From Acidobacterium sp. S8 (lineage in GTDB: Bacteria; Acidobacteriota; Terriglobia; Terriglobales; Acidobacteriaceae): DNA of 64,000 bases. Of this stretch, positions 36,878-44,285 are shown one piece after another. Position 1 is the stretch's first letter, and the number at the start of each line of letters is the position of its first letter. The DNA lies in the NCBI RefSeq assembly GCF_009765985.1, contig NZ_LMUM01000008.1, positions 24,559 through 88,558 of the forward strand, in the 5' to 3' direction. Under the pieces are notes generated by a model. That model made no database searches and was not told the origin of the DNA. It saw only the letters and a list, made by a program, of their open reading frames with translations. Position numbers and translations under genes: made by a program.

Positions 36878-37486
36878 TTACTTTGCCGCTCCCACAGGCT
36901 GCAACTTTGCCGCCAGATAGGTCTGTAGTACCGCTTGAAACTTTGCCAGCCATGCCGGATGCGCAGGCCACGCCGGCCCACTCACGAGGTTGCCGTCCAC
37001 GATGGCATCGGTCATCGCCACCTCGACGTATTCCCCGCCCGCCAACTGTACCTCAGGAGCACAGGCCGGATAGGCACTCACCCGCCGCCCCTTGACGACA
37101 CCTGCCGCAGCCAGCAACTGTGCCGCGTGGCATATTGCCGCTATCGGCTTCTTCTCATCGGCAAAATACCGCACAATTTCCAACACTTTCTCGTTCAGCC
37201 GAAGATATTCCGGCGCCCGGCCGCCCGGAATCACCAGCCCGTCATAATCCTCGACATTGATATCTGCAAACGTCGCATTCAACGCAAAATTATGCCCGCG
37301 CTTCTCCGAATAGGTCTGGTCGCCTTCAAAATCGTGGATCGCCGTACGCACAATCTGACCAGCCTTCTTGTCCGGACAGACTGCATGCACGGTGTGTCCG
37401 ACCATCTGCAGCGCCTGAAACGGCACCATGATCTCGTAATCCTCAACGTAATCGCCCGCCAGCAGCAACAATTTTCCGGTAGCCAT
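36878..37486 (-). CDS. DJ-1/PfpI-family protein
   Basis: This 202-aa protein of the glutamine-amidotransferase-like DJ-1/PfpI superfamily has a nucleophile elbow, [16 protein letters not shown], with Cys next to His as in PfpI, and Glu near the N-terminus in GDYVEDYE. Members act as proteases, deglycases, glyoxalases or stress proteins; sequence alone does not choose. Start at 37486 because GGAGGAG lies six bases upstream; the five-codon longer frame includes that SD. Divergent from the aldo/keto reductase. Confidence 0.87.
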   Translation of the reverse strand: MATGKLLLLAGDYVEDYEIMVPFQALQMVGHTVHAVCPDKKAGQIVRTAIHDFEGDQTYSEKRGHNFALNATFADINVEDYDGLVIPGGRAPEYLRLNEKVLEIVRYFADEKKPIAAICHAAQLLAAAGVVKGRRVSAYPACAPEVQLAGGEYVEVAMTDAIVDGNLVSGPAWPAHPAWLAKFQAVLQTYLAAKLQPVGAAK

Positions 37487-37659
37487 CGTCCACTCCTCCA
37501 TGTCTGAGACTTCATTTTAGAATGGAGAACCGACGACAACGATTCCCTCTGTTCCCGGAAAACCTTGCAACTTGTCGTCCTGAGCGAAGGCAGTGAGAGT
37601 CGCAAGGCTCGCATTTCTCATCTACACAAGTGAAGCGTCTCAAGGAAAAGGAGCAACAA

Positions 37660-38547
37660 ATGCCGCAGACCCAAGCCATCTCCGCCGCAGCCGCCGGAAC
37701 TTTCACCATTGGTGGCGACCTCACCGTTAACCGCCTGGGCTATGGGGCGATGCGCATCACCGGCCCCGGCATCTGGGGACCGCCGAAAGATAAAGCTGCG
37801 GCGCTCGCCACACTCCGCCGCGCCGTCGAACTCGGTGTGAACTTCATGGACACGGCTGATTCCTATGGCCCCGCAACCTCCGAGGAACTCATCGCCGAAG
37901 CCCTTTATCCCTACCCGGCCGGCTTCGTCATCGCCACCAAGGGTGGATGGGAGCGCCCCGGTCCCGGCCAGTGGACCCACAATGCCAGTCCTAAACACCT
38001 TACGGAGGCACTCGAAGGAAGCCTCAAACGCCTCCGCGTGGACCGCATTGATGTTCACCAGTTGCACGCTCCCGACAATGCTGTTTCGTTCGAGGCCTCC
38101 GTCGAGACACTCGCCAAGCTGCGCGAACAGGGCAAGATTCGCCATGTCGGCCTCTCAAACGTCACTCGCGAGCATATCGAGCGCGCCCGCAAGATCGTCC
38201 CCATCGTCTCTATCCAGAACCGCTACAGCTTCGCTGACCGCGAATCGGACTACATCGTCGAATATTGCGAGCAGAACAACCTTGCCTTCCTGCCATGGGC
38301 CCCTCTTGGTCAGGCAAAGAAAGCCCACGAAGTTGTCGAGAAAGTGGCCACGGAACTGAAGGCAACACCGCTTCAGGTGGCTCTGGCATGGCTGCTCAAG
38401 CGATCGAAGGTCATCATCCCCATCCCCGGAACATCGTCTGCAGAGCATCTTGAAGAAAATATTGCAGCTGCGGGTCTCGAGCTTCCGGAAGCCTCGTACA
38501 AGGAGCTAGCGGCCGTCGAGCCTCCGCCAGCCAGCCTGCGCGGATAG
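37660..38547 (+). CDS. Aldo/keto reductase
   Basis: This 295-aa NADPH-dependent (beta/alpha)8 oxidoreductase has the catalytic Asp-Tyr in FMDTADSYGP, then RVDRIDVHQLHAPD and the NADPH-binding loop near IPIPGTSSAEHLEENIAA. Lys and His of the tetrad are in IATKGG and the HQLH segment. The ATG at 37660 is supported by AAGGAG six bases upstream (37648-37653). Substrate unknown; the family reduces carbonyl compounds. It shares a 173-base divergent region with the DJ-1/PfpI gene, which could pair it with carbonyl stress. Confidence 0.92.
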   Translation: MPQTQAISAAAAGTFTIGGDLTVNRLGYGAMRITGPGIWGPPKDKAAALATLRRAVELGVNFMDTADSYGPATSEELIAEALYPYPAGFVIATKGGWERPGPGQWTHNASPKHLTEALEGSLKRLRVDRIDVHQLHAPDNAVSFEASVETLAKLREQGKIRHVGLSNVTREHIERARKIVPIVSIQNRYSFADRESDYIVEYCEQNNLAFLPWAPLGQAKKAHEVVEKVATELKATPLQVALAWLLKRSKVIIPIPGTSSAEHLEENIAAAGLELPEASYKELAAVEPPPASLRG

Positions 38548-38705
38548 GCGAAAATCCAGGAGAGTTATGTCGCTTTATTTGAGCGACTTACTCAAATTAT
38601 TCGATGTCTTCGGATATGGACGAGAGATTCTATGGGTCGATAGCCTGACATGCTGGGTCCGCGATCGTTCTTGCAATCCTCAGCCATCGAGCTTACTTTT
38701 AAAGC

Positions 38706-38786
38706 ATGCAGTTCAGCACCTTCAGCCCGATGTGTTCGATGTGTATGTGTTGCCATCCACGTGGGCGCGGAGGACTATGCTGCTGA
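38706..38786 (+). CDS. Cys-rich 26-aa micro-ORF (possible leader peptide)
   Basis: From the ATG at 38706 a 26-residue frame has six cysteines, in the run PMCSMCMCCH and at the terminal LCC, plus four Met residues. No strong SD is seen. It ends 36 bases before a terminator hairpin and about 100 bases before the next gene, an arrangement seen in cysteine- or metal-responsive attenuators. I know no exact family. Chance cannot be excluded in such a short frame. Confidence 0.35.
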   Translation: MQFSTFSPMCSMCMCCHPRGRGGLCC

Positions 38787-38821
38787 TCATCGCAATCAAC
38801 TAGCGTAAAAGTTCTCAAAAG

Positions 38822-38858
38822 AGCGGCCCACGAGCATATCGTGGGCCGCTTTGTTTTT
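38822..38858 (+). terminator. Strong intrinsic terminator or attenuator
   Basis: AGCGGCCCACGA (38822-38833), loop GCATA, TCGTGGGCCGCT (38839-38850), then TTGTTTTT. A perfect 12-bp GC-rich stem with a T-run. It sits between the Cys-rich micro-ORF and the zinc-ribbon gene. Confidence 0.88.
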
Positions 38859-38892
38859 GCACATCCTACACACGAAACGGAAGGACCTGAAC

Positions 38893-39165
38893 ATGAAGTC
38901 ACAACGCTACGCAGTTATTACCAGCCGCACACGCTCCGTCACTCGCCTGGGGTGGAAGTCTCCCTCGACGGCCGAGACATTTTGCGGCATCTGCATGCGT
39001 GGCGTAATTTCGCCTGAATTGGGGGCTGTCTGCTCATCCTGTGGGGGTGAAGTGTTGCGGACATTCGAAGTCTTCGACGGCGGCCAGCCTCTTCGGCCTG
39101 CACAGCGCAGCGCTTCGCCTACTGCTTTTTCTGTGGAACAGCCTGGCTGGGCTGTCTCGTCTTAG
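38893..39165 (+). CDS. Small zinc-ribbon-like hypothetical protein
   Basis: This 90-aa frame has two CxxC pairs 13 residues apart (FCGICMRG and VCSSCGG), the layout of a zinc ribbon or rubredoxin-like knuckle. The rest has low complexity and no known domain. GGAAGGA lies seven bases before the ATG at 38893, a good SD. It follows a strong terminator, so expression needs read-through or its own promoter. It is convergent with the copper-storage-type gene. Family unknown; could bind zinc or another metal. Confidence 0.5.
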   Translation: MKSQRYAVITSRTRSVTRLGWKSPSTAETFCGICMRGVISPELGAVCSSCGGEVLRTFEVFDGGQPLRPAQRSASPTAFSVEQPGWAVSS

Positions 39166-39246
39166 GCGATACATCCGCCAGCTGTCAGCCTGGGTAGGCC
39201 GGCACCTGCCCAGGCTTGAATTTACCTACGCCAGTAGACTGAAAGC

Positions 39247-39606
39247 TCAGGCGGCCATCATTTCCTTGCTCATCATCTTGCAGGATTCGGCGCATCTCCT
39301 GCACATTTCTGCGCAACGCATCATCATCTCGTCTTTGCCTGCCATCTGCTCGCACATGGCTGCACAACTCATGCACATCTCTGCGCACATCGAACACACT
39401 TTGCCGCACATCGGCGACATGCGCATCATGCAACGCATAGCCATCTGACACATATCCATGCAGTCTTCCATCATGCACATCATCTCCATCGTCATGGAGC
39501 CCTTCTTAACACTCATCATCATGGTTTCCATGCACATCGACATGCACATGGAGCAGTCATCCATACATCGCTGCATCGAAGGCGTACGTTCCATCATTCC
39601 CTGCAT
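39247..39606 (-). CDS. Met/Cys-rich four-helix copper-storage-type protein
   Basis: The 119-aa protein has 18 Cys and 39 Met. Cysteines follow a CxxxC/CxxC helical rhythm (C14, 18, 21, 25; 44, 49, 53, 59; 67, 71, 74, 78, 81, 85; 98, 102, 105, 109), which is the pattern of the cysteine-rich four-helix-bundle copper storage proteins (Csp, DUF326). Those store many Cu(I) ions in the bundle core. There is no signal peptide, so it should be cytosolic like Csp3. One third Met is far above what I would expect for the family and may add Cu(I) thioether sites. SD GGGAG lies upstream of the ATG. Its promoter is not evident. Confidence 0.85.
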   Translation of the reverse strand: MQGMMERTPSMQRCMDDCSMCMSMCMETMMMSVKKGSMTMEMMCMMEDCMDMCQMAMRCMMRMSPMCGKVCSMCAEMCMSCAAMCEQMAGKDEMMMRCAEMCRRCAESCKMMSKEMMAA

Positions 39607-39844
39607 TTTCGTTTCTCCCGAATTGGTGTGATCTGGAGATCCGGCAATCTCACGGCTACCAGCTTACTCCAGAGAGACGATGAGGTGCTCCCGGAACAAT
39701 CTCGACGGCGTGGGAAGGATGTTAACTTCTTTGATGATCAGAAAAGTCGGGCTTTTAATCTTTCGCCATCCTGAGCGGAGTGCGTAATCAATCGCAAGAC
39801 TGCATGAACTTCGAAGTTGGAAAGCTGCATACAATAGCCACAAG

Positions 39845-40585
39845 ATGCTCCGACCATTTCCTCTCCTCGCGCTCGCAATAATCTTCACTCTTACAGCTCC
39901 CGCACAAGAGCCGAAGCCACTCTCCTATGACTGCCATCGCACAACAACGCCGATCGTGATCGACGGAGATCTGGACGATCCTGCATGGAACAGCGCGCCA
40001 TGGAGCTCCGACTTCGTCGACATTGAAGGATCAGCCAAGCCCACGCCGCGCTTCCATACACGAATGAAGATGCTCTACGACGACAAGTATCTCTATATCG
40101 CAGCCGAGCTTGAAGAGCCGAATGTCACCGGCACTCTCACCCAGCACGACTCCGTCATATTCCACGACAATGACTTCGAGGTTTTCATCAAGCCGCTCCC
40201 CGAGACGGAAAGCTACTATGAGTTCGAAATGAACGCACTCAACACCGGCTGGGACCTCTTCCTTAATAAGCCTTACAACCAGAATGGCAAAGCCGATAAC
40301 AGCTGGGACATCCTCGGCCTCAAAACCGCCGTCGCCGTACAGGGAACGCTCAACAATTCAGGCGACACCGACAAAGGATGGACGCTCGAAATCGCTTATC
40401 CACTTACGGCCTTCAACTCTCGCCAGACGGTGCCGCAGCCGCAGCCAGGAACAACATGGCGTATCAACTTCAGCCGCGTCGAATGGAAGTCAGGTAACCC
40501 GAAGGAAGACAACTGGGTCTGGTCGCCGCAGGGTGTCATCAACATGCATGTACCTGATCGCTGGGGCTATTTACATTTTCGTTAA
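39845..40585 (+). CDS. Exported CBM9-like carbohydrate-binding protein
   Basis: This 246-aa secreted protein has a signal peptide to residue 20 (LTAPAQ), then one family-9 carbohydrate-binding-type beta-sandwich: TPIVIDGDLDDPAWNSAPW, KMLYDDKYLYIAAELEEPNV, DNDFEVFIKP, and GWTLEIAYPLTAF are typical of PF06452. Such stand-alone domains bind xylan or other glycans or serve as periplasmic sugar-binding partners. No enzyme domain is attached. TACAAT (39830-39835) lies only nine bases before the ATG, so the mRNA may have almost no leader. Confidence 0.87.
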   Translation: MLRPFPLLALAIIFTLTAPAQEPKPLSYDCHRTTTPIVIDGDLDDPAWNSAPWSSDFVDIEGSAKPTPRFHTRMKMLYDDKYLYIAAELEEPNVTGTLTQHDSVIFHDNDFEVFIKPLPETESYYEFEMNALNTGWDLFLNKPYNQNGKADNSWDILGLKTAVAVQGTLNNSGDTDKGWTLEIAYPLTAFNSRQTVPQPQPGTTWRINFSRVEWKSGNPKEDNWVWSPQGVINMHVPDRWGYLHFR

Positions 40586-40593
40586 AATATCCG

Positions 40594-40623
40594 TTGACGA
40601 TATATCCGCTACAGATATATATT
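40594..40623 (+). promoter_or_regulatory. Promoter of the PadR unit, apparently leaderless
   Basis: TTGACG (40594-40599) and TATATT (40618-40623) are 18 bases apart. The start codon at 40630 would coincide with the transcription start. GATATAT occurs twice (40599-40605 and 40614-40620) across the spacer and is a candidate binding site for the PadR protein itself. Confidence 0.55.
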
Positions 40624-40629
40624 TCCGAC

Positions 40630-40974
40630 ATGTCGTCGACTGCTTCGGCATCGCCGGAAAAGCATCTGCCGCTCACCCCAGCCGTCTTCGCTATTCTGCT
40701 TGCGCTTGTTGACGGCGAAAAGCACGGTTACGCCATCATGCAGGAGGCGCGCCAGCACACGACCATGGGCCCGGGCACCCTCTACGGCTCTATTGACCGT
40801 CTACTGGCCAGCGGCCTGGTGCGCGAAACCGGCATATCCGAAGATGAGCGACGCCGCTACTATGCGCTTACTGCTCTGGGAAAACGCGTCATCATGGCAG
40901 AAACGCAGAGGCTTGAGCGCGCTATCCAACTGGCGCGTCGCAAAGGGATCAAGGCGTCGGAGGCAAAAGCATGA
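40630..40974 (+). CDS. PadR-family transcriptional regulator
   Basis: This 114-aa regulator has a winged helix: LTPAVFAILLALVDGEKHGYAIMQE (in part), then GPGTLYGSIDRLLASGLVRE, the PadR signature, and RRYYALTALGKRV. Short PadR proteins of this kind repress neighbouring transport or membrane genes in response to small molecules. I start at the ATG 40630, the first after the promoter. Its stop overlaps the next gene (ATGA), which makes a two-gene unit typical of Acidobacteria, where PadR usually precedes a large orphan permease. Confidence 0.92.
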   Translation: MSSTASASPEKHLPLTPAVFAILLALVDGEKHGYAIMQEARQHTTMGPGTLYGSIDRLLASGLVRETGISEDERRRYYALTALGKRVIMAETQRLERAIQLARRKGIKASEAKA

Positions 40975-41738
40975 AGCTCTCGGAACGCATCGTACTCTCG
41001 CTCTATCGCATCGAACTCCATCTTTATCCGGGTAAATTTCGCCGGCGCTACGCCCCGGAAATGCTGGAAGCAGCGCAACTCTCCTACAGCGAATCCAGAT
41101 CGCCGCTGCTGTTCTCTCTCTCTCTTGCCATCGATGGCATCGTTGGTGCCACGCGGGAACATCTGCGGACTGCCACGACCTCGGTGCCGTCGATGGCAGT
41201 CATCACTATGCTGCTCACTTTCTCTCTCGTCGCGGTATCTGTCTTCCATCAACAGATTTTGCGTCGTGGCGCAGATCGAGCGCCTCAGCAAATCGTCTCC
41301 AGTCTTAAAGCGCACGCTTCTTCCATCGAAGAAGCGACCATCCTGCAGGCTGCCGCTCCAGCCGAGATCGCCAGCCCCGCGTGGCTGGAATCACAGTCGC
41401 CTTTTACCGCTATTTACAACGCTCAAGGAGACGTCGTCTCCGCCAATGCCACATTGCATGGAGCGCTGCCACAGCCTCCGCGCGGTATCTTCAAGCGTAT
41501 GCGCGACAGCGGCCTCTATAAAGTCACATGGCAGCCTGAGTCGGGAATTCGCGTTGCGCTCGTTGGCGAACCCGCTGCTTCAGGACAATTTTTAGTTGCC
41601 GGACAAAGCCTCATCAAAGCCGAGACGAGGATAAGCCGTTTCGATCACATCCTGCTTTGGATCTGGGCAATGGAACTCTTTGGCATGCTACTGCTCTATC
41701 AAGTCAGAAGAGCAAAGGGTACTTCTTTGCCATCCTGA
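40971..41738 (+). CDS. Membrane protein with permease-prefix-like N-terminus
   Basis: In this 255-aa protein of unknown function, the first 40 residues (YRIELHLYPGKFRRRYAPEMLE in pieces) resemble the 'permease prefix' region of Acidobacterial duplicated orphan permeases. Two hydrophobic helices follow near residues 77-96 and 228-246, with an exported region of about 130 residues between them. The long FtsX/MacB-like permease body is missing, so this is either a shortened relative or a distinct sensor/anti-regulator for PadR. Overlaps the PadR stop by four bases. Confidence 0.6.
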   Translation: MKLSERIVLSLYRIELHLYPGKFRRRYAPEMLEAAQLSYSESRSPLLFSLSLAIDGIVGATREHLRTATTSVPSMAVITMLLTFSLVAVSVFHQQILRRGADRAPQQIVSSLKAHASSIEEATILQAAAPAEIASPAWLESQSPFTAIYNAQGDVVSANATLHGALPQPPRGIFKRMRDSGLYKVTWQPESGIRVALVGEPAASGQFLVAGQSLIKAETRISRFDHILLWIWAMELFGMLLLYQVRRAKGTSLPS

Positions 41739-41857
41739 ATGAAGCGAATGAAACCAACTTCAACACGCAACAAAATGTTGCATGTTGAACAAAACAGAGT
41801 AGCTTTATTTCCACAATAAATACGCCATTTCCACAGCACAAAATTTCTCAGACCCTC

Positions 41858-41885
41858 TTGCATTCTTTTTGAGCGGGAGTATGCT
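41858..41885 (+). promoter_or_regulatory. Candidate promoter of the 41.9-kb ncRNA
   Basis: TTGCAT (41858-41863) and TATGCT (41880-41885) are 16 bases apart, in a long gap without genes. Transcription would begin near 41892. Confidence 0.4.
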
Positions 41886-41891
41886 TCATTT

Positions 41892-42180
41892 CAACGGAAG
41901 AGAGATCTTCCAGAAGGAGAGAGAAGACAAGGAGCTATCGCGAGATCCGGCAACGGAACTCACAGGGCAATCAGGCAACTGAAGGCTCTCGGATGGATCT
42001 AAGAAAGCTCTCACAGCAGACGGAGCAACGGCAAGTACGGGGAGCGCGGGCCGCAAGGTTCGCAGGCCTCGAACAGGTCCGAAGTGAGAATCGGTTGTGA
42101 TCTGGAAGCCGAACCAGAGCTTCTAAAAATCGGAAAATGAAGGGGCGAGATCCCGCAAGGGAAATCGCCCCTTCGCTTTT
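41892..42180 (+). ncRNA. Candidate structured non-coding RNA
   Basis: The 549-base gap between the membrane protein and the PPOX gene lacks a credible ORF but carries a promoter-like pair, about 290 bases of purine-rich, partly self-complementary sequence and a strong terminator. Long-range pairing is visible (ACTCAC near 41960 with GTGAGA near 42085; AGATC near 41945 with GATCT near 42100), as is a GC-rich local hairpin around 42050. Repeated GCAACGG/GCAACTG words are notable. It does not match RNase P, tmRNA, SRP or rRNA signatures that I know. 6S-type RNA is conceivable but it seems long. Confidence 0.5.
42139..42180 (+). terminator. Strong terminator of the candidate ncRNA
   Basis: GAAGGGGCGA (42139-42148) pairs with TCGCCCCTTC (42165-42174); an inner TCCC-GCAA-GGGA hairpin sits inside, and CTTTT follows. 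Confidence 0.8.
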
Positions 42181-42287
42181 GTAGCTGTCACCATCCTGAG
42201 CGAAGCACCGGCCCCAATGATTGGTGAATCCGATGCGCATATCCTGGAATCCTTAATAACCCGGAGAATATAAGTCAGGGGGAATCC

Positions 42288-42917
42288 ATGGGCCGACGCT
42301 TCGCCGAAATCGCCTTTACTCCGCTCGTCAAAGAACAGCAGAAGAAGCATGGCAGCCGGCGACAGTACGAGCGTGTCGAGCAGTCCATCATTGCAGGCAG
42401 CGAACTCGGCCCCGATGAGCAGGAGTTCATTCGCACACGCGACGGCTTCTATATGGCGTCAGTCAGCGAATCCGGCTGGCCCTATATCCAATACCGCGGT
42501 GGCTCCAAGGGCTTTTTGCGCATGCTCGATGAGCAGACTCTTGGCTTCGCCGACCTGCGCGGCAACAAGCAGTACATCAGCCTCGGAAACCTACAGCACG
42601 ACGACCGCATCGCCCTCTTCCTGATGGATTACCCGTCGCAAAGCAGACTCAAAATCCTTGGCCACGCAGAATTTCACGAGGACGACGCATCGGCGAAAGA
42701 ACTGATCGAGACGCTGCGCGTGCCGGAAGAAAAAACGCCCGCCGAACGCGCCATATTGATCCACGTCGAAGCCTTCGACTGGAACTGTCCGCAGCACATC
42801 ACGCCGCGCTACACACAGGAAGAGTTGGCCACGATCCTCGAACCCATGCGCCTCCGCCTTGAAGCGCTGGAAAAGGAAAATGCCCTTCTGCGCGATAAAG
42901 CGAACGATATAGCCTGA
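42288..42917 (+). CDS. Pyridoxamine 5'-phosphate oxidase-family flavin-binding protein
   Basis: This 209-aa protein has a split-barrel FMN-binding fold. The motif FIRTRDGFYMASVSESGWPYIQYRGG and the later ISLGNLQHDDRIALFLMDYP are typical of the PPOX-like family that includes pyridoxamine-phosphate oxidase relatives and F420/FMN-binding reductases. The N-terminal 40 residues and a coiled C-terminal helix (RLRLEALEKENALLRDK) flank the barrel. The substrate is unknown. The preceding gap holds the candidate ncRNA, and SD GGGGG lies just before the ATG. Confidence 0.85.
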   Translation: MGRRFAEIAFTPLVKEQQKKHGSRRQYERVEQSIIAGSELGPDEQEFIRTRDGFYMASVSESGWPYIQYRGGSKGFLRMLDEQTLGFADLRGNKQYISLGNLQHDDRIALFLMDYPSQSRLKILGHAEFHEDDASAKELIETLRVPEEKTPAERAILIHVEAFDWNCPQHITPRYTQEELATILEPMRLRLEALEKENALLRDKANDIA

Positions 42918-42943
42918 GTTCAAGGAGCATCCGCGAAGATTAC

Positions 42944-43420
42944 TCACTGCAAATATTGCTGCCATTCTTCACCTTCTGCGATTCGCTTCAGTAATACAAA
43001 GCGCCTCCGCAAAAGGCCGCGAATGTGCGGTACGAGAAAACCCCGGCCAACCATGCGTCCGGCAAACCCGAACGGCATGCTGAAACGCACTTCGTCCTGA
43101 AGTAGTACTGTGCCATCGCCCCGATCCTCAAAATGATGATCGTGCTCAAAGCTGGCGAAGCGTCCAGCAATCATGCTGTCGCGGAAAAACACAGGAGGCT
43201 CAAACGGTTCGATCAGGCTTTCATGGAATTGCGGTATGCCCAGTTGCCAGCCCTCCCACCGCACCGTATCCCCCCGAAGCACAAGCCCTGACGTACGCCC
43301 TTTTACCGGATGCATACCCAGTTCCATCTCGACGATTGCCAGACTTGTCGAAAGCAGGAAGCAGCGATCGATGGGAGCTCGCACCACAATTTCGTCGCAC
43401 AAGGTAAAGACATGCTCCAT
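42944..43420 (-). CDS. SRPBCC/START-like lipid- or ligand-binding protein
   Basis: This 158-aa protein has the helix-grip fold typical of the SRPBCC superfamily: an N-terminal beta strand with APIDRCFLLST, the central EPFEPPVFFRDSMIAGRF and FEHDHHFEDRGDGTVLLQDEV, and a long C-terminal helix. Such proteins bind hydrophobic ligands. I use the ATG at 43420; a longer frame from 43447 is less convincing. Convergent with the PPOX gene (26-base gap). Confidence 0.75.
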   Translation of the reverse strand: MEHVFTLCDEIVVRAPIDRCFLLSTSLAIVEMELGMHPVKGRTSGLVLRGDTVRWEGWQLGIPQFHESLIEPFEPPVFFRDSMIAGRFASFEHDHHFEDRGDGTVLLQDEVRFSMPFGFAGRMVGRGFLVPHIRGLLRRRFVLLKRIAEGEEWQQYLQ

Positions 43421-43605
43421 GACCCAAATCATACGGATACAGAACATGAAACCGGAGCTAAGGCGACGTTGGCTTTGGAAGGATGAAATTCCGGTTTGTT
43501 GGAACTATTCCTTTGCGTTACGATGTTGCCGGTCCTGAATCAGAGCAAAAGGCGCATGCCGGTGGCTTAAAGATCAGGCGTTCGAATTAAATTCTAGGAG
43601 ACCAC

Positions 43606-43800
43606 ATGGCCGACGACGAGATTTTGAAGAACCAAACCACCATTCTCGAAAATCAGAAAACCATCCTCGATAATCAGGAAACCATCAAGCAGAATCAGAA
43701 AACGCTGGACGAGATCCTGTCGAATCAAAAAAACATTCTCACAAATCAGACGGAAATCCTGGCGAATCAGAAAGAAATTCTGGCCGCGATCAAGCACTGA
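43606..43800 (+). CDS. 64-aa heptad-repeat coiled-coil peptide
   Basis: A 64-residue protein made almost entirely of heptads of the form I-L-x-N-Q-x-x: ILKNQTT, ILENQKT, ILDNQET, IKQNQKT and so on to ILANQKE. Ile at one core position and Asn at the other is the N@d pattern seen in trimeric coiled coils that hold anions in the core. AGGAG lies seven bases before the ATG. No signal peptide, so cytosolic. Function unknown; similar short NQ-rich proteins seem to occur in related bacteria, but I cannot verify that here. Confidence 0.8.
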   Translation: MADDEILKNQTTILENQKTILDNQETIKQNQKTLDEILSNQKNILTNQTEILANQKEILAAIKH

Positions 43801-43817
43801 TTCCCCCATGCGAAAGC

Positions 43818-43846
43818 TTGCCTAAATCCTCAAAAACCCATACACT
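43818..43846 (+). promoter_or_regulatory. Promoter of rpsT
   Basis: TTGCCT (43818-43823), 17-base spacer, TACACT (43841-43846). It lies about 75 bases before the rpsT ATG, giving a leader of roughly 70 bases. Confidence 0.55.
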
Positions 43847-43922
43847 TATACTTTGTGGGGGATGTGGCTAGTGTGTCTCTTCTGCCTGCATCCCATTCCC
43901 AAAGGAAAGTTAAGGATTCACC

Positions 43923-44201
43923 ATGGCAAACCATGTTTCATCGTTGAAGCGCGCCCGTCAGACCGAGAGAAAGACTGCGGTGAACCGCGCCAACAAGAGC
44001 CGCATCCGCGGTAGCCTGCGCCTCCTGCGCGACGCCATCGCCAAGGGCGACGTTACTGCCGTCAATGAGCAGTTCAAGCAGACCGTCTCCGCCCTCGACA
44101 AGAGCGTACAGAAGGGCGTACTCCACGACAACACCGCTTCGCGCTACAAGAGCCGTCTTGCTGCTCGCGTGAAGGCTGTTTCCGTGAAGAAAACCGCTTG
44201 A
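43923..44201 (+). CDS. rpsT: 30S ribosomal protein S20
   Basis: S20 (92 aa) binds 16S rRNA in the body of the 30S subunit. It is highly basic: [25 protein letters not shown] is the family N-terminus (given here in part of the consensus region) and the C-terminal half repeats the helical hairpin ending [11 protein letters not shown]. Good SD (AAGGA) six bases before the ATG. Monocistronic, with its own promoter and a terminator. Confidence 0.96.
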   Translation: MANHVSSLKRARQTERKTAVNRANKSRIRGSLRLLRDAIAKGDVTAVNEQFKQTVSALDKSVQKGVLHDNTASRYKSRLAARVKAVSVKKTA

Positions 44202-44219
44202 TTTCTTAGACTTACGACA

Positions 44220-44252
44220 AAAGGCCGGAGAATCTCCGGCCTTTTTCTTTTG
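44220..44252 (+). terminator. Intrinsic terminator after rpsT
   Basis: AAAGGCCGGAGA (44220-44231) and TCTCCGGCCTTT share one A spacer, followed by TTCTTTT: a perfect stem with T-run 18 bases after the rpsT stop. Confidence 0.85.
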
Positions 44253-44285
44253 CCGCGTCTTCGCCCTCTCACTTCCCTTGAACAA

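Larger units (their letters stand above)
38548..38892 (+). other. Leader-like intergenic region with micro-ORF and terminator
   Basis: These 345 bases between the aldo/keto reductase and a small zinc-ribbon gene hold a Cys-rich 26-aa frame (38706-38786) and a strong hairpin terminator (38822-38858). A 78-aa frame from the ATG at 38567, with GGAG upstream, also fits but has no recognisable features and overlaps the micro-ORF in another frame. The arrangement resembles a peptide-controlled attenuator, but could equally be just the terminator of the preceding gene. Confidence 0.4.

Noticed and set aside
38567..38803. 78-codon frame with GGAG before the ATG
   Set aside because: No recognisable features, rare-looking composition, overlaps the Cys-rich micro-ORF; left as part of the intergenic description.
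41892..42180. RNase P RNA, tmRNA or SRP RNA
   Set aside because: The conserved GAGGAAAGTC, tag-peptide/CCA or GGAAGG-AGCA signatures are not present.
43606..43800. CRISPR-like or microsatellite repeat
   Set aside because: The short repeats come from heptad coding (AATCAGAAA words) in one frame with an SD; there are no spacers.
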